Positions 50,631 through 61,782 of a DNA stretch of 64,000 nucleotides are shown one piece after another. The DNA lies in contig CM036633.1 of NCBI GenBank assembly GCA_020746105.1, forward strand, positions 14,864,501 to 14,928,500, in the 5' to 3' direction. The notes below the pieces were generated by a model. That model ran no database searches. It was not told the origin of the DNA and saw nothing but the letters and a program-made list of their open reading frames with translations. The position numbers and the translations under genes are program-made. Within the stretch, counting starts at the first letter, position 1, and every line of letters begins with the position of its first letter. This DNA is from Trogon surrucura. Taxonomy: Eukaryota; Chordata; Aves; Trogoniformes; Trogonidae.

Positions 50631-53600
50631 CCAGTTCTCCTTCAAATATCTTTTCACAGTTCTGGTCTTTACGACATCCTGTGAGCAACTGCTTGAGAAG
50701 AAAACCAGCTGCTGGGTGGAAGGATGCTTTCAAGGTCATCAGGCACTTCATTTCCCAGCAGCCCTATGGAAGCTGTCCCAGGTGTCACCTCTCCGGTTCC
50801 TCAGAAAGTGTATTCAGCCATGGCTGCAGTACCTGAGGCATGGGCACACCCCCAGCAACCCCAAACAACACCCATCACCACCCCCACCCCTGTCACTGCA
50901 GAGCAAGCACATGGACACTGACACCCACAGGGTCCCCCAGGACGCGCTGGCTGAGGAGGAGACAGACTGACAGCACTGGGTGAGGGGGAAGCAGTGACAG
51001 GGCCAGGTGGCTTGCGTGGCCAGCTGTGGTCACAAGAGCTCCTACAGGACCACACAGTCACCCAGAGCTGAAATCTTCCCAGCACTGAGGTCCCTTGAAG
51101 GCCCCATGGAGGACAGCTGTCCCTGCTGCCCAGCAAGCACAACAACAGGAGGCCAGAGCCCCAGTTCTGCCCCAGATGCCAGCAGAGCAGCCCCTGAGCC
51201 CTGCCCACAGCCACCAAGGGATGAGTCAGTGCAGGAAGGCCACTCACGCGTGGTGTGGGTGGAGCAGAGCAGCAATTTCTTCCCCAGCAGACTATATTCC
51301 TTGCAGGAGTCCTTTTTACTTATTTCTTCTTACGGAGCACAGCAATCAGCTGCTCCTCAACACCTCCGCACCTGAGGCAGCCACACGTGGGAGGGGGACG
51401 CTCTCCAGGCAGGCAGGCACAGGCCACGGCACCACACGCAGCCAGGGCCGGGAGCTCTTCCCAGGGCTGATGTGACGCCGAGGTGTCAGGGCTCGACCAT
51501 CCAATCTCACCCCTTGGTTGCTCCCATCTGGACCCTCAAGGTCACCACAGCCCCGAGTGCTCGTGGGTGCTGTCACCACGCCTGTGCTGCGTATTTCAGC
51601 CTCTCCAACCACCCCACGGGCTCTGGCAGACAGGCGGGTACCAGTGTTGCCCCAAGTCAGATGCAGCCTTGGCTGGGGTGCACAGTGATGGAGAAGCAGG
51701 AGAAGCAAAGACGACGTTTGAAGAAGCCTTGGGTCTCCTTCCAGCTCCGACACTCTCTCACTGCGCAATCTGAGATCATCCCAACCAGCTTCCCCAACTG
51801 AAACACAAGCCAAGTCTTTGCCAGCTACACACAAGCAGTACTTCTAGTGCTTGGGCCGCTTCAAAGCACTTCCCAGGGACAGCTGCAAACTCCATCCACC
51901 CAACAAAGCCCACTGCAGCTCACTGGATCTACCTGCGGCCCAAGAAGGCGAGCAGCCCTCCCCAGGCTCTGCAGGACCTCAGGACCTCTGTCTTACCCAA
52001 GTAGATGTGGCCCCCCTCTCCTTCCAGCTCTGCCAGTGTGCTGGATGCTGCCTTGCCAGGTCCTGGGGCTCAAGGAGAGGATAAACAAATGATCATGTTG
52101 TGAAGGCGCTTGCTGGAAAGGCTGTCGGAAGCAGCGCCGTTCACAAGCTGTGCTTTTTGGGAAGGGGAACCAGGCTGAGGACAGCACCCAACTCACGCTG
52201 TGCCTTACGCCCCACTAAAATATTAGAGCTGGTTTCGATCAGCATCACGACAAGAGAGAGCAGTTCTCCTCCAGTGAGCATCTTCAGGTCCTGTCTCTGC
52301 TGTGATCGAGCAGAAAATGTGACAGATGCTGCCCAGGCAGGATCATTCCAGGGGAGGTGACCTCAAGGAAAAGCTCCTCCTGTTGTCCTCCACATTAGCT
52401 CTCCTTGCTTGGAAGGACACAGGGAGAAGGCTTATTTCCCAAAGCCTTCACCGCACATGTCAGCTGCACGGGGAACTGACGGGCACAGCACTGCCCCGGG
52501 CGACTGCTGCCCAGCGAAAGGGTGACTGAGCTGACAGAAGGGCACGGGGAAGCATCGATGCCCCCCATATGCTGACAGGAGGTGCTCACCCCATGGAAGA
52601 TTGCACATCTCAGACCCAGCACAGCCACCAGCCTGCAGGACAGATGGGGTGTTCTTGCTTTTGCATCCATCTCCTCCACAGTACACAGCGGAGTTCAGGA
52701 CAAAACCAAAGTGCTCAGGGCTGTCCCTGGGGCAGGTCGCTCCTTAAGCACTGTTACTCTCCAACCAGGCAGCTCAGAAGCACATCAAGCTGCCAGAGGG
52801 ACATCCCTGCAGCTCTGCCTCAGCTCCAGGCAGGGCTGCACACACAGCAGCACCCCTCATCCTGCTGTCCTTCAGGGGAAACCCTGCTCCTCGAAGTCAT
52901 CTTCCCACCAGCACATCTCCAACCCAAGTCAAGCAGTGACTGCCAGATGCTGCTTGGGTCACTCGCTGTAGAACTGGGACCTCCCATGGGAACCCACACA
53001 TCTCCATCCCTGCTGTGAGCTGCAGAGACCTTTCCCTAGGCCCGGCCCTTGCTGAGATGCCCCCCGGGAAGTCCTGCTGCCAGGGCCCTGCCAGAGGCAC
53101 AGGCTCAGCACTGCTGGCAGCCCCTGCCCCATCAGAGAGGTGTGCAGCACCTGCGGGCTGAGCAGCCCAGGAGCACTTGCAGCCCTGGGGTTGAGGCTCT
53201 TCAAAGCCTGAAGACCTGGCCCAGCACATCACAGAGGTCTCCTTCCTCCCTTCCATGTCCCCAGCCCTGCAGCTTGGTCAGATTTCGCTGTCCTTCCTCA
53301 TCATACCAGACACAACCTGTATCACTTCCCCAGGTCCCACGGTCAGCTATCCACCCTACCTGCAGCACCCCTCACGCTATTCAAACATCTCCCAAAACTG
53401 CATTCCTAGAGTCCTCCTGTCAAATCCAAGCAAGCATTCACTTTTCCATCTCCTAAAACCCACTACTGACTCATCTCCTGATGACACAGGCCACCATCCA
53501 CACAGAAAGATCTTTAGAGCAAACCACTGCTTTCCTTCCTAAACCTGCAGGGGTTCAAACAACACAGTGCTCTCATGGAGACCCCACCACGTGTTTTCCT

Positions 53601-54422
53601 GGCCCCTGAAGGGCTGCTGGTGCCACGCAGGGCCTCCACAGCTGGGAGGGAGTGGGATACCTCTATCTTTCTCTGTATAGTCTCAGCCTAGCCCATGGCC
53701 CCTCCAGTCCTCAGCCCCGTGCACCAGCAGCCTGCTCAGCACTGAATTGTTTCAGGATGGAAGGGACCTTTAAAGGTCATCTAGTCCAATTCCCATCCTT
53801 CTTCCCACCTCCAAAGAACCACGTCTTGCCAGATCTAACTGGTGCCTTCACCACTACCAAAACAGCTCAGGCACAGCCTCCATTCCTGCCTCTCTTCAGG
53901 GCAAAGAGCTCTTCCACTGCCTCGTTTCAGGAGCAGCCCCACCACCCCGGGCACTTCCCGTACACATCTGACATCCAGCCATACAGTAGGGCAGGTTCGT
54001 ATCGAGGAACCAGCCAGCCGTCACAGCGAGCAGGGGCCAGCTCACAGCCAGGGCGAGGGCTGTGCTGCTGGTGGCACGGGCAGCCAGCGGCTGAGCCGCG
54101 GTGCCTCAGGCACCCACCCAGCCACCCACCCATCCCCATTCCCTTCGGGAAGCAACGAGGTCGGGGAGGCAGGAAAGGCACAGGGAGCTCTCCTCTGCTG
54201 CATTTCCCCATCGATTCACAGCAGAACCAGAAGAAGTCAAGATAAGAAGCAAAGGGGAAAAATCAGTGGGGTGGGGAAGAGGAGAAACAGCTTTGAAAGA
54301 CAGCACCGTTGGTGAACAGCCGTTGTGAGGCAGCAGCTGAGCAGGAGAGCGTGTTCCTCAGCTCTTCCCTCACCTCCACTATCTGTGGAACATATCTAGA
54401 TGCTGCTGGCTTAATTTCACAG
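50631..54422. other. Non-coding or intronic DNA upstream of the plus-strand gene
   Basis: No exon could be joined with confidence. A possible exon at 54222-54311 (acceptor after TTCACAG, donor GTTG then GTGAAC; residues EPEEVKIRSKGEK in one frame) was considered, but its phase does not fit the next candidate exon. A short CR1 tail lies at 53744-53793. This stretch may be intron or 5' flank of the gene whose last exons are at 56.5-60.8 kb. Confidence 0.35.
53744..53793 (-). mobile_element. Short CR1 3' end fragment
   Basis: GAATTGTTTCAGGATGG, AAGGGACCTTTAAAGG and TCATCTAGTCCAATTCC is the reverse complement of the last ~50 bases of an avian CR1 3' end, without the terminal octamers. It lies in plus-strand sequence that may be intronic. 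Confidence 0.7.
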
Positions 54423-54716
54423 ACACAAGCCTTTGACGTGGGCACCACAATCAAGGCTGTACCAGCCAAACAAATCGATTTCAGTGCCCCGCAGCAGAGC
54501 TTTGCTTACCAAGACATCCTCAGGACACCCCAGGCCTCAGTCTCACCTGCTCCTTACTCCACAGAGCACTTTACACCTGCTTTGCACCAGTGCACCCTCA
54601 GCACATTCATTGTGCATCCCGAAGACAAGGGCTGGCTGCCCTTTCCTAAGCACCCCTCTCTTTGGCACTGCAGGAGTAGAAACAACACAGACTTGAACCC
54701 TCCCATTGCTCACCAG
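54423..54716 (+). CDS. Candidate internal coding exon of an unrecognised plus-strand gene
   Basis: The exon is bounded by a good acceptor (GGCTTAATTTCACAG) and a strong donor (CACCAG then GTGAGAC). It is 294 bp and open throughout as 98 codons in phase 0 to 0. It includes TQAFDVGTTIKAVPAKQ near its start, a Ser/Thr/Pro-rich middle, and LSTFIVHPEDKGWLPFP near residues 64-80. I do not recognise a family. A second frame is open for most of the same span, which lowers confidence. It could be an upstream exon of the gene ending at 60829 or a chance open frame. Confidence 0.35.
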
Positions 54717-54842
54717 GTGAGACGAGAAAGAGCACTTTTGGGAGGCATTGGTAGTAACCAGGGGAAGCAGCAGAGCTGTTACTGGAGGGTTCAAACCCAC
54801 CCAGTCACTTGGTAACTCCAGCTGTGCGATGCGTGCTGGCAG

Positions 54843-54949
54843 CTCATCTGCACACCTACGGCCTCGCGTACGCCAGCTGCTCAGCCAGCTCCAAGGGACC
54901 CTACCTGGCGGCACTGGCAAAGCCAGCCAAAAGCTGCTTTTACTGAGTG
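54843..54949 (+). CDS. Weak candidate exon bridging to 56485
   Basis: An acceptor (GCGTGCTGGCAG) and a weak donor (TGAGTG then GTGACC) bound 107 bp. The phase (0 start, two bases left over) would join the exon ending at 54716 to the exon starting at 56485. The predicted segment is Pro/Ala/Arg-rich (TASRTPAAQPAPRDP). Another acceptor at 54821 is also possible. The other frames are open too, so this is the least secure member of the chain. Confidence 0.2.
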
Positions 54950-56484
54950 GTGACCTGAAAGGAACATCGAAAAAAAAATAAATGAAATTGGTGGCACAAG
55001 AGAAAAACTGCCGTTTCCTTTCAGTACTGAAGCACGGGAAGACTGACGGACACGGGTCACGGTAGAATTGAACTAGGGCCCCTGGCACAGTAAGAGAAGT
55101 TGTCTGGTCTTCTGAAGTAGCAATAAATGTTTTGTCACCGCAGAAGCGAAGGAAGAGGAAGAAAAAGATGTAAATCAAAGGTAACATTTTCTTTGTGAGT
55201 TTGAAAGAACCTTTGCAGGCAACAGTGGATAATAAGGGAGGTGGAACACCTTCTTGCTAAGGCAGGAGAGCTCTTGACCTGCCTGCTTCTGCTGAGGAAT
55301 GAAGTGAATGAGAGCCCCAGGAGGAACATTAGATCACACTGGTTATTGGTCTTGTTAAGAAAATAAGTCCATTAAATGAACACACTTGGGCAGAGTGAAC
55401 TTCCAGCAGCGATGAACATGCACGGCCCTCCCCAGTGAACTCCTGCTAATGAAATAAAGCCATTAGAGGTCCCGAGTGACCACGCGCCGCAGCTGGGTGA
55501 CGTGTTTAACAGGTCCCTGCTGGATTGCACATGGAAGGTCTCTCAGAAGTCTGTAAAGCTCGCAGCGCCAATCAGCAGCCTCTCAAGTGATGCTTCTTAA
55601 ATCCTGAAGTGGCTGTTAGAAAAACAAAACAAAAATACCACCAGACAAGAGGCCGTGCTTAGCACAAATGGAAGAATTGAGCCCAAGGGGCCACCCAGCG
55701 CTTCTGCCTGAATCGTCTCCTCTCCCCGGTTGCTGTGAGGTCTGCCGGCTCGTCCCTGCCCCACCACCTCCCACCCAGAAGCCGGGAACTCATTTCAGTG
55801 AGGTTTGTGAATCTCCCAGACGCAGTCAGGTGCATGTGGTGCGTGGGGCCGTACCGCATGTCACCGCTGCCCCAGGTCTCCCCGGAAAAAGCCACCCCCA
55901 GCCCAGGGTCCCCCCAGCGCACACATGGGTTTGAGTCACCTGCCACTTAACCTGCCTGAGCGGGTCACCGCAGTCTGGAGGGCACAAGAACTTACGCAGA
56001 GAAGGAACAAGCAGCACTGAGTAAACTCTTATTGATGTAGCTACACAAAACCCTCCAGCAAACCGTACTGAAAGAACAATTCGCCTTCCTGCTACCGGGA
56101 ACTGCTGACCTCCACTTGGAGGGAACAACCATCCCTGAAATGCAGATTACTGCACAACTACCTGGTGCAGAGTCTGTGTTGTTGCTCTGTGGAGAAGGCA
56201 GTACCGCATGCTGGAGCAGCCAGCCCCTTTCCACACCAATGTCTGACCGCAGGACCTCAGCACACGTGTGAGGCATCAGCTTCCAAGCCAGGACATCCAG
56301 CACGGACTTGGGATACATTGACAGCGCAGCCAGGGATAACCCACTGCTTTAAACAGTTCCTTGGGCTGGCTGGAGTAAGACTGTCCCCAGCATGTTACCC
56401 AGGCATGAATACTCACTGCTGCCGAGTACTTAAAACATAAGAAAGGACCAGGAAAATAAAGTTGTTCGCGTAGCATGTGTGCAG

Positions 56485-56603
56485 GAATTACAATATTCAA
56501 TGCCAAACCTGTGAAGATGGAGCCACCCAGAGGTCCTTCTCCTTCAGTGAAAACCCTTTCTTTGCAAAAGGAGCAGCTTTCTCGATCCAAACAAATTTGA
56601 ACG
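56485..56603 (+). CDS. Predicted coding exon, plus-strand gene (fourth from last at most)
   Basis: The exon follows GCATGTGTGCAG and ends AACG before GTAAAATT. It is 119 bp: one base completing a codon, 39 codons, one base carried over. It encodes YNIQCQTCEDGATQ followed by SFSFSENPFFAKGAAFSIQT. The carried base G joins the GC opening the next exon to make a glycine, and the two introns around the next exon share phase 1. No domain is recognised; the segment is Ser/Phe/Gln-rich and probably disordered. A second open frame (containing KPVKMEPPRGPSPSVK) exists but stops before the donor, so the first is preferred. Confidence 0.4.
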
Positions 56604-56671
56604 GTAAAATTAGTTTTAAAACCCATGATGAAGCCTGTGCTCCTGTCAGCGATGCTCTGCTCTCCCCGCAG

Positions 56672-56839
56672 GCACCTTCACAGGAAAGGCAGAGCAAGCG
56701 GCCCCTCCCTCCCAGAACACAAGTAAAGATATTTTGGGAGGGGAAGCTGTGAAAAAGCACATCATTAACAGGAACATTCACTCACAAGCTTCTTACCAGT
56801 TCAGCAAAATTATAAACAAGCAAGGGGAGAGTCTCACAG
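56672..56839 (+). CDS. Predicted coding exon, plus-strand gene
   Basis: A strong acceptor (CTGCTCTCCCCGCAG) lies only 68 bp after the previous donor, a typically short avian intron. The donor is CTCACAG then GTAACT. The exon is 168 bp (2 + 55 codons + 1). It encodes a hydrophilic stretch with GKAEQAAPPSQNTSKDIL near its start and KKHIINRNIHSQASYQF then INKQGESLTG near its end. Codon choice and absence of stops fit coding DNA. Its phase 1 end matches the phase required by the exon at 60543. I do not recognise the protein. Confidence 0.5.
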
Positions 56840-58319
56840 GTAACTTAGGCCACTGCTAACGTCACAGCTACAGAATTAGCCTGGGGTACCCAGCACAGGC
56901 TCCTGGAAAAAAACAATAACTTAACAGGAACCCCTACTGTTTAAACAAAGCTTCATTAAAAACCAAACCAAAACAGACACATAAAACTCACGGGATGAAA
57001 CAGGTCAGATTCTTAATTTGTGTCCATTGGAGACCCTTTCCCAACAGACGGGGCCACCTCTCACTCAAGTGCAAGAAAAATCCCGAATTCTGTCTAAGTA
57101 AAAGAAACAGCTCTTATTTCATGTGACATCTGGTACCTCCAAAGCGAGGACAAATCCGTGCCCACTTCAGCTCAGAGGGAATGTCTGTTCCACACCTACC
57201 TTTTCCAATAATAACATCTTGGTGTCCCTCCTTTCCAGACCTCAGCAGCCTCCTGTGAGGCCGCAGCTCCCCCTGGTAGCTCCTGGATGCCACCTGCTCC
57301 TCCTCACACTTCCAGCTGCTCCCCAGCTGAGGGAGAAATCAGGGCTTTTTTAATATAAAGCAATGAGCTTTTATTATTATTATTTTTTAGGAATACCTTG
57401 AAACTTGCAATCTGTATTAGGGTTTAAATTTACTGTCATGTATCAAAACCACAGTAATGACCTTCATGCCATCCTCTTGTCCTAATGAATGCAGGCACAG
57501 CAATCAGAGCCGAGGAAAAGAAGCAACTTTTGCTTTTAAAAATCAGCTTCTTGTGAAACAAATCAAATCTGGGCCCCGACCTCCAGCCCAGCCCAGGGGT
57601 TTTGAGTAGCTCCAGCAGCCAGCGCAGAGCTGCTCTCCCTTCTGCTCCCTGCCCACCCACTGCCTAAATTTTTCCCCACGCTTGCTTTCCAAATATCAGT
57701 GAACTTCCCGAATTATTTAATGGCTGGTGGGAAGAGACATAATTTTTAGAGACCTCTCAGCAAGTCAGCCTTGCACAGCATCTGCGAGACAGTCACTGAG
57801 CTGCAAACTCACTCGCAGAGGGGAAAATATTCAAGTGATCTGAAGTCTGGGAAACTTCTCTGCACTTGAGCTAAGCACCTGGTTTGAGCCCATGCAGGAC
57901 AGGGATCAAGAGCTGTGTAGACACAGCTCTTGCCACGACAGCTGCGTGAGATGAGATGTTAGCTTCCTCATCCCTTCCTTCTCCCTCTCACTTCTCGCCT
58001 GCCCCAACGTGAGACCTGGCAGGGGCTGCCTTGGCTTGCAACTGCGCCACAACGAGCACAAGCACGATTTTTGTTCCAAATCCAGGGAGCCCCTTGAGCC
58101 GAGGCAGACAAGTGCCACTGGAGCAGGAGCTCAGCTCTGCTGGAAGCAGGCACGGTGCAGAGTGGGCACGTCGCCGGCTGGGTTGCAGCTGCACACCCTG
58201 TTTCTACGATTCCTTCTCGAGGGAAGCACGAACCCCCCGAGCAAGCTGGAACAGACCCACCGAGGCAGGCGGGGCAGCCGGCAGGACCAACACACTCAAA
58301 GCAGCGGCTCTGACGCTCG

Positions 58320-58460
58320 CTCCGTGCATATGGATTTTTCCTCCTATTGATTAGTCCAATTGGAGTTTGTTTATTTGTATTAAGGCTGCCTCGTAGCTCG
58401 TTTAGGCTCTCTTAACGAGGCCCCTGCAGAGCCTCCTGCGCTTTAATTACAGGCTCCAGC
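58320..58460. promoter_or_regulatory. Candidate AT-rich conserved non-coding element
   Basis: Contains CATATGGATTTTTCC, TATTGATTAGTCCAATTGG, GTTTATTTGTATTAAGG and GCTTTAATTACAGG, a mixture of CCAAT-like, forkhead-like and homeodomain-like cores. It is non-coding and lies in the predicted intron. Confidence 0.22.
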
Positions 58461-58941
58461 ACAAGCCATGCTTCACGGGGCACCCTCCCACCGTGCTCCA
58501 GCTCTGCTCTGGGGTTTGTACGACACTCGCTCTGAGGTTTGACACTTGCCTCCGTGGGACTGCTCTGCCCAGCAGCCCCAGCGGGATGAGAGATACACGT
58601 TCTTGTGGAGGGAGCAGAACGGGCTGACCGCACCAGGAAGGAATGACCATTCCCAGCCCAGCCCTTTTATAGTAACGGGGCTGTGGAACAAGCCACTGGC
58701 ATAGCTTCGCTAGACAATGAGCAGCAGTATCAGGGGAAGATTATTTCCTTTTTCAGAGAAAGGAATCAAGATGTTCCATTTCATCTTTTTCCATATTCCA
58801 GGAGCTCAGTGGCAGCTGCTTCGTCTGCAGCGGCTGGCATGGGCCATGTCCAGCTGTCAAAGCAGCAGCAGAAATACACGTTGCTCCAAACAAAGGTGGT
58901 GTATGCCTAAGAGACCCTGAAAAATGTCTCATTTCTCTTAG

Positions 58942-58997
58942 ATCTTAAGAGGCACGAATGCCAAATGAAATCTTAAGAGGCACGAATGCCAAATGAA
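58942..58997. repeat. Perfect 28-bp tandem duplication
   Basis: The 28-base unit beginning ATCTTAAGAGGCACG and ending CCAAATGAA occurs twice in direct succession with no mismatch (58942-58969 and 58970-58997). Perfect identity implies a recent duplication, or possibly an assembly artefact. It has no coding consequence under the present model because it lies in an intron. Confidence 0.97.
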
Positions 58998-59613
58998 TAT
59001 CTATGATTTCTTATTTCTGTATTAGGAAAATAAGGGTAATCGGGCAGCACATTCTACATCTTTGAATTTGCAGGGCTGCTGAGACAAGAAGCAACTCTCT
59101 TCTCTGCGCTGCAGGACAACATGGAGGCTCTGCACAGGATAAATGCCACTGAGCAAAAATTCTGGTTTGGCTGACATTACCCTGCATATGGGGGAATAAA
59201 AAAACAAACCAAAAAAAGGAATAGCAGCTCTCTGAGTTGATCACACTCGCACTGGGCTGTGCATTGTAACTGCAGCGTGCAGAGCAGCTCCTTCGGGGGT
59301 ACCCAGCGGTCAGCTCACGCCACCGCGGATTCACGAGTGATTAGCCTCACCTAAGGCTGAGCAGGGCTCGCGCTCCAACACAATCTGCAGCGAAAACGCA
59401 TGTCACGGGACAGGAACGGTGCCAACTTGCCTCACCTGCACAACTCTGGCAGCCCGACAACTCTCCACGTAGGTGGGAGGCCAACATACCTCACGCTTCA
59501 GTGCCACTTCACAACGTGCCGTAAGTCGCTTGTCCTGACCCTAACTCATTGCTGCATCAGTGCTGCAAACCCAGCCCACAGCACCCTTCAGTAGCTTGCA
59601 GTAACGTGGATTT

Positions 59614-59627
59614 ACACACACACACAA
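59614..59627. repeat. Short (CA)n microsatellite
   Basis: About seven CA/AC units in the predicted intron. A similar short run follows a C-run near 63202-63212. Confidence 0.85.
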
Positions 59628-60542
59628 TCTCCCTTTTGCTTTCAGATCATTATATTCATCTTAGCTGGAAGAAGAGGTGTGTTATCCCAGCCATGGCCAG
59701 CCTAAGGCTATATAAGGGCAGGAAAATATTCCTTCTATTACATGTTACCACTTCCCTTTTACATCCTCCTTCCTGCTGACTTCAAGAGGAATAACAGCAC
59801 TCTTTTCCCTTGTAAATTTATAACCCCCGCTTTGCAGGCATCCGATACATGTGGCTTTGTATGTGCCAGCCTCCTTTTCCCCCCAAAGTGTGCAGCTGAG
59901 CCATAGAGCAGAGCTGAATTCCCAACACCTCCACCTGTGTTTAGCCAAAAGTTCAGCGCTTCTGTTTCCTCCCTAACGAAGGGACAGCCCCCTCACCGGG
60001 CTCCTGCTTCTCCACCTGTTTTGTCGGTCTAACAAAGAGACACCAACTCTCCCTATCACAACCTTGCGAAACCATAGAAGTACAATTATATTCTCTTCTC
60101 TCAGTTGCTAAAAGTGTAGTTCACGGGAACCTAACACTCTGGAAGTTATTCCTTTTGAGATTTACCAAAAACACGTTCAAAACGAACGTATCCATCAAAC
60201 AAGGGGGAGCATTGCCAGAGCAGGCTGCGAAGCCCCCTTCTCCCTTCCTGACAGGCTCTGTGCTACCTCTGCTGTTCCCATCCGTGACCCATGTTTTGCT
60301 CCACAGCAACAGCACCGGGCACCAGGTTGGTGCCAAGAGCCAACAAACCAAAAAGGTATCTTTTGCAACTGGAAAGACAGCACTGCCTGTGGGTACAAAG
60401 AAAGAGCAAGAAGACGAGAGGAGAGCACAAACTACTGTAAGGAAGATCTCAAGGGTGTTAAGGACTAGAAAGCATGGAAAGATTTAAGGACCAAACGTTT
60501 GCCAAATTGGAGTAACCTCCCCTAAGGGCCTGTGGTCAATAG

Positions 60543-60643
60543 GGAGTCCCTCTAAAATGGGCAAAGCAAGTGCAGAGCCCTTGAGGAAAGGGAGGAAGCG
60601 GCACCAAGCGGTAGATGAGAGCATCTGGCAGCTGATTCCTGCG
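60543..60643 (+). CDS. Predicted penultimate coding exon, plus-strand gene
   Basis: It follows GTGGTCAATAG and ends CCTGCG before a consensus donor GTAAGT. It is 101 bp: two bases completing a glycine codon with the base carried from 56839, then 33 codons ending in phase 0. It encodes SPSKMGKASAEPLRKGRKRH and AVDESIWQLIPA. The KGRKRH cluster is a plausible basic nuclear-localisation signal. The acceptor has only a modest pyrimidine tract, so the 5' edge is less certain than the donor. Confidence 0.48.
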
Positions 60644-60751
60644 GTAAGTTCCCCGATTACCTGGAAACACCTCATCACGTACCTTCTTCCCAGAACCTTG
60701 GCCTTCTGCCGTGCCACGCACCGCTCCACTAGTTGTCTTTGGATGTCACAG

Positions 60752-60829
60752 GCACCGTCACGAAGCTACTTCTGGGCACCTCGACGAGAACAAGTGGGCA
60801 CTGGCGCTGTACCCATGAGCTTTGGCTAA
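60752..60829 (+). CDS. Predicted terminal coding exon with stop, plus-strand gene
   Basis: A good acceptor (GTTGTCTTTGGATGTCACAG) opens 25 codons plus TAA, in frame with the preceding exon. The C-terminus reads APSRSYFWAPRREQ and VGTGAVPMSFG. The intron is 108 bp and a multiple of three without stops, so an intron-retained form would extend the protein by 36 residues rather than truncate it. No canonical AATAAA follows closely on the plus strand, so the plus transcript probably runs into the last exon of the convergent minus-strand gene. The protein is not recognised. Confidence 0.5.
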   Translation, partial: APSRSYFWAPRREQVGTGAVPMSFG

Positions 60830-60864
60830 ATAACTAAAAGACCACTCGTACAGACGTTTTCTGT

Positions 60865-61782
60865 AGGAGGGCTCTCTGGAGATTTATTTTGAGCTATAAA
60901 AGACTTAACAAGCAGCATTATCTCATCAGACATGCATACAGACAAATTCCTGAAGGAGCCTAAGTAACACGTGACTGGTAGGATGCAGCCCTTGTGAAGC
61001 TCTGAACGAGCACCTCGAGTGTTTGGATGGGCTACCTGTGGGAAATGGGCAGAAAGAAGAGACTGTCACCAGAGAAAATATGTAGGATTTCCAATTACAA
61101 CAAAACAGAAGATCCAGTTCATGTGGAAGTCTGACCTTTTATCTCTTCTTCAAGATCTGGGTGACTACTGTCCAACAACTCTATTTCTTGCTACCAAACC
61201 GTCAACTTTCTTTTACATCAGGCTAAACAGAGCATCAGCAGTGAATACAAAAGACTTCAACACAATGAGAGGAATAAGATACCTCAGTACAAGCATCCAG
61301 CAGAGTTTTGAAACAGTTGTGGTCACATCCGTGTAATGCAAACCTAGGAAGAGCAGAACTCAGTTCACAGCCTGGGTTCAGGCTCTCAAAAACTGCAGGA
61401 ACCATCCACGTGGGCTTACGCTCCTCACTCAGGAGGCATCGAAGGCTCTGGGTGTAAACCACAGAGGCTCTGCAAACAGGGTGTCACCTCCAGCCCAGGA
61501 GGACAGAAGGGACCGGGGATCTAGAGGTCAGCTGAGTAGAGAAGATGCTGCAGAAGAGCCAGGGAAAAACACAAGGTGTCCAAAGCAGCCACGTGACAAT
61601 ATTTAAACTCCTCCAGTATTTCTGGTCTCCTCACAAAGTTAGGAATCCTCCTGGATTTTCTGCTTCCACAGCAGGAAGAGGGGTCAGCTTCATTAACAGA
61701 CTTTAGGAAGCTCTCAAGGCTGGAGAAGGTGTGGAGAAAGAGTTATTTTAAAAAGTCCGTTGTTTCTAAGCCAGCCTTTCGC
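60865..61782 (-). other. 3' untranslated region of the minus-strand gene
   Basis: It spans from the stop codon at 61783-61785 down to about 20 bases past the AATAAA on the minus strand. Open frames here on both strands are short and without domain content. Together with the coding part it gives a terminal exon of about 1.09 kb, an ordinary size for a vertebrate last exon. Confidence 0.5.
60883..60888 (-). terminator. Poly(A) signal AATAAA, minus strand
   Basis: The minus strand reads GCTCAAAATAAATCTCC here. A GT-containing segment (CGTCTGTACGAGTGGTC) lies 30-45 bases downstream, as expected of a cleavage site near 60860-60872. It is the first canonical hexamer I see after the stop codon at 61783 that fits with an open downstream flank. 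It lies only 54 bp from the stop of the convergent plus-strand gene. Confidence 0.55.

Larger units (their letters stand above)
56840..60542. other. Predicted 3.7-kb intron
   Basis: This lies between the exons ending at 56839 and starting at 60543. It holds the 28-bp tandem duplication at 58942-58997, an AT-rich patch at 58320-58460, and a (CA)n run at 59614-59627. It also contains good acceptor-like sites (before 60111, TTCTCTTCTCTCAG; before 60306, TTTGCTCCACAG) followed by long open frames. These may be additional or alternative exons, but I could not pair them with donors in a consistent phase. Confidence 0.35.

Noticed and set aside
54222..54311. Possible 90-bp exon with good acceptor and donor-like end
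   Set aside because: Neither open frame joins the next candidate exon (54423) without a stop at the junction, so it was left out of the gene model.
55040..55110. tRNA-like T-arm (AGTTCAATTCTACC on the minus strand)
   Set aside because: Resembles a Pol III B box loosely, but no A box, acceptor stem or cloverleaf could be built around it.
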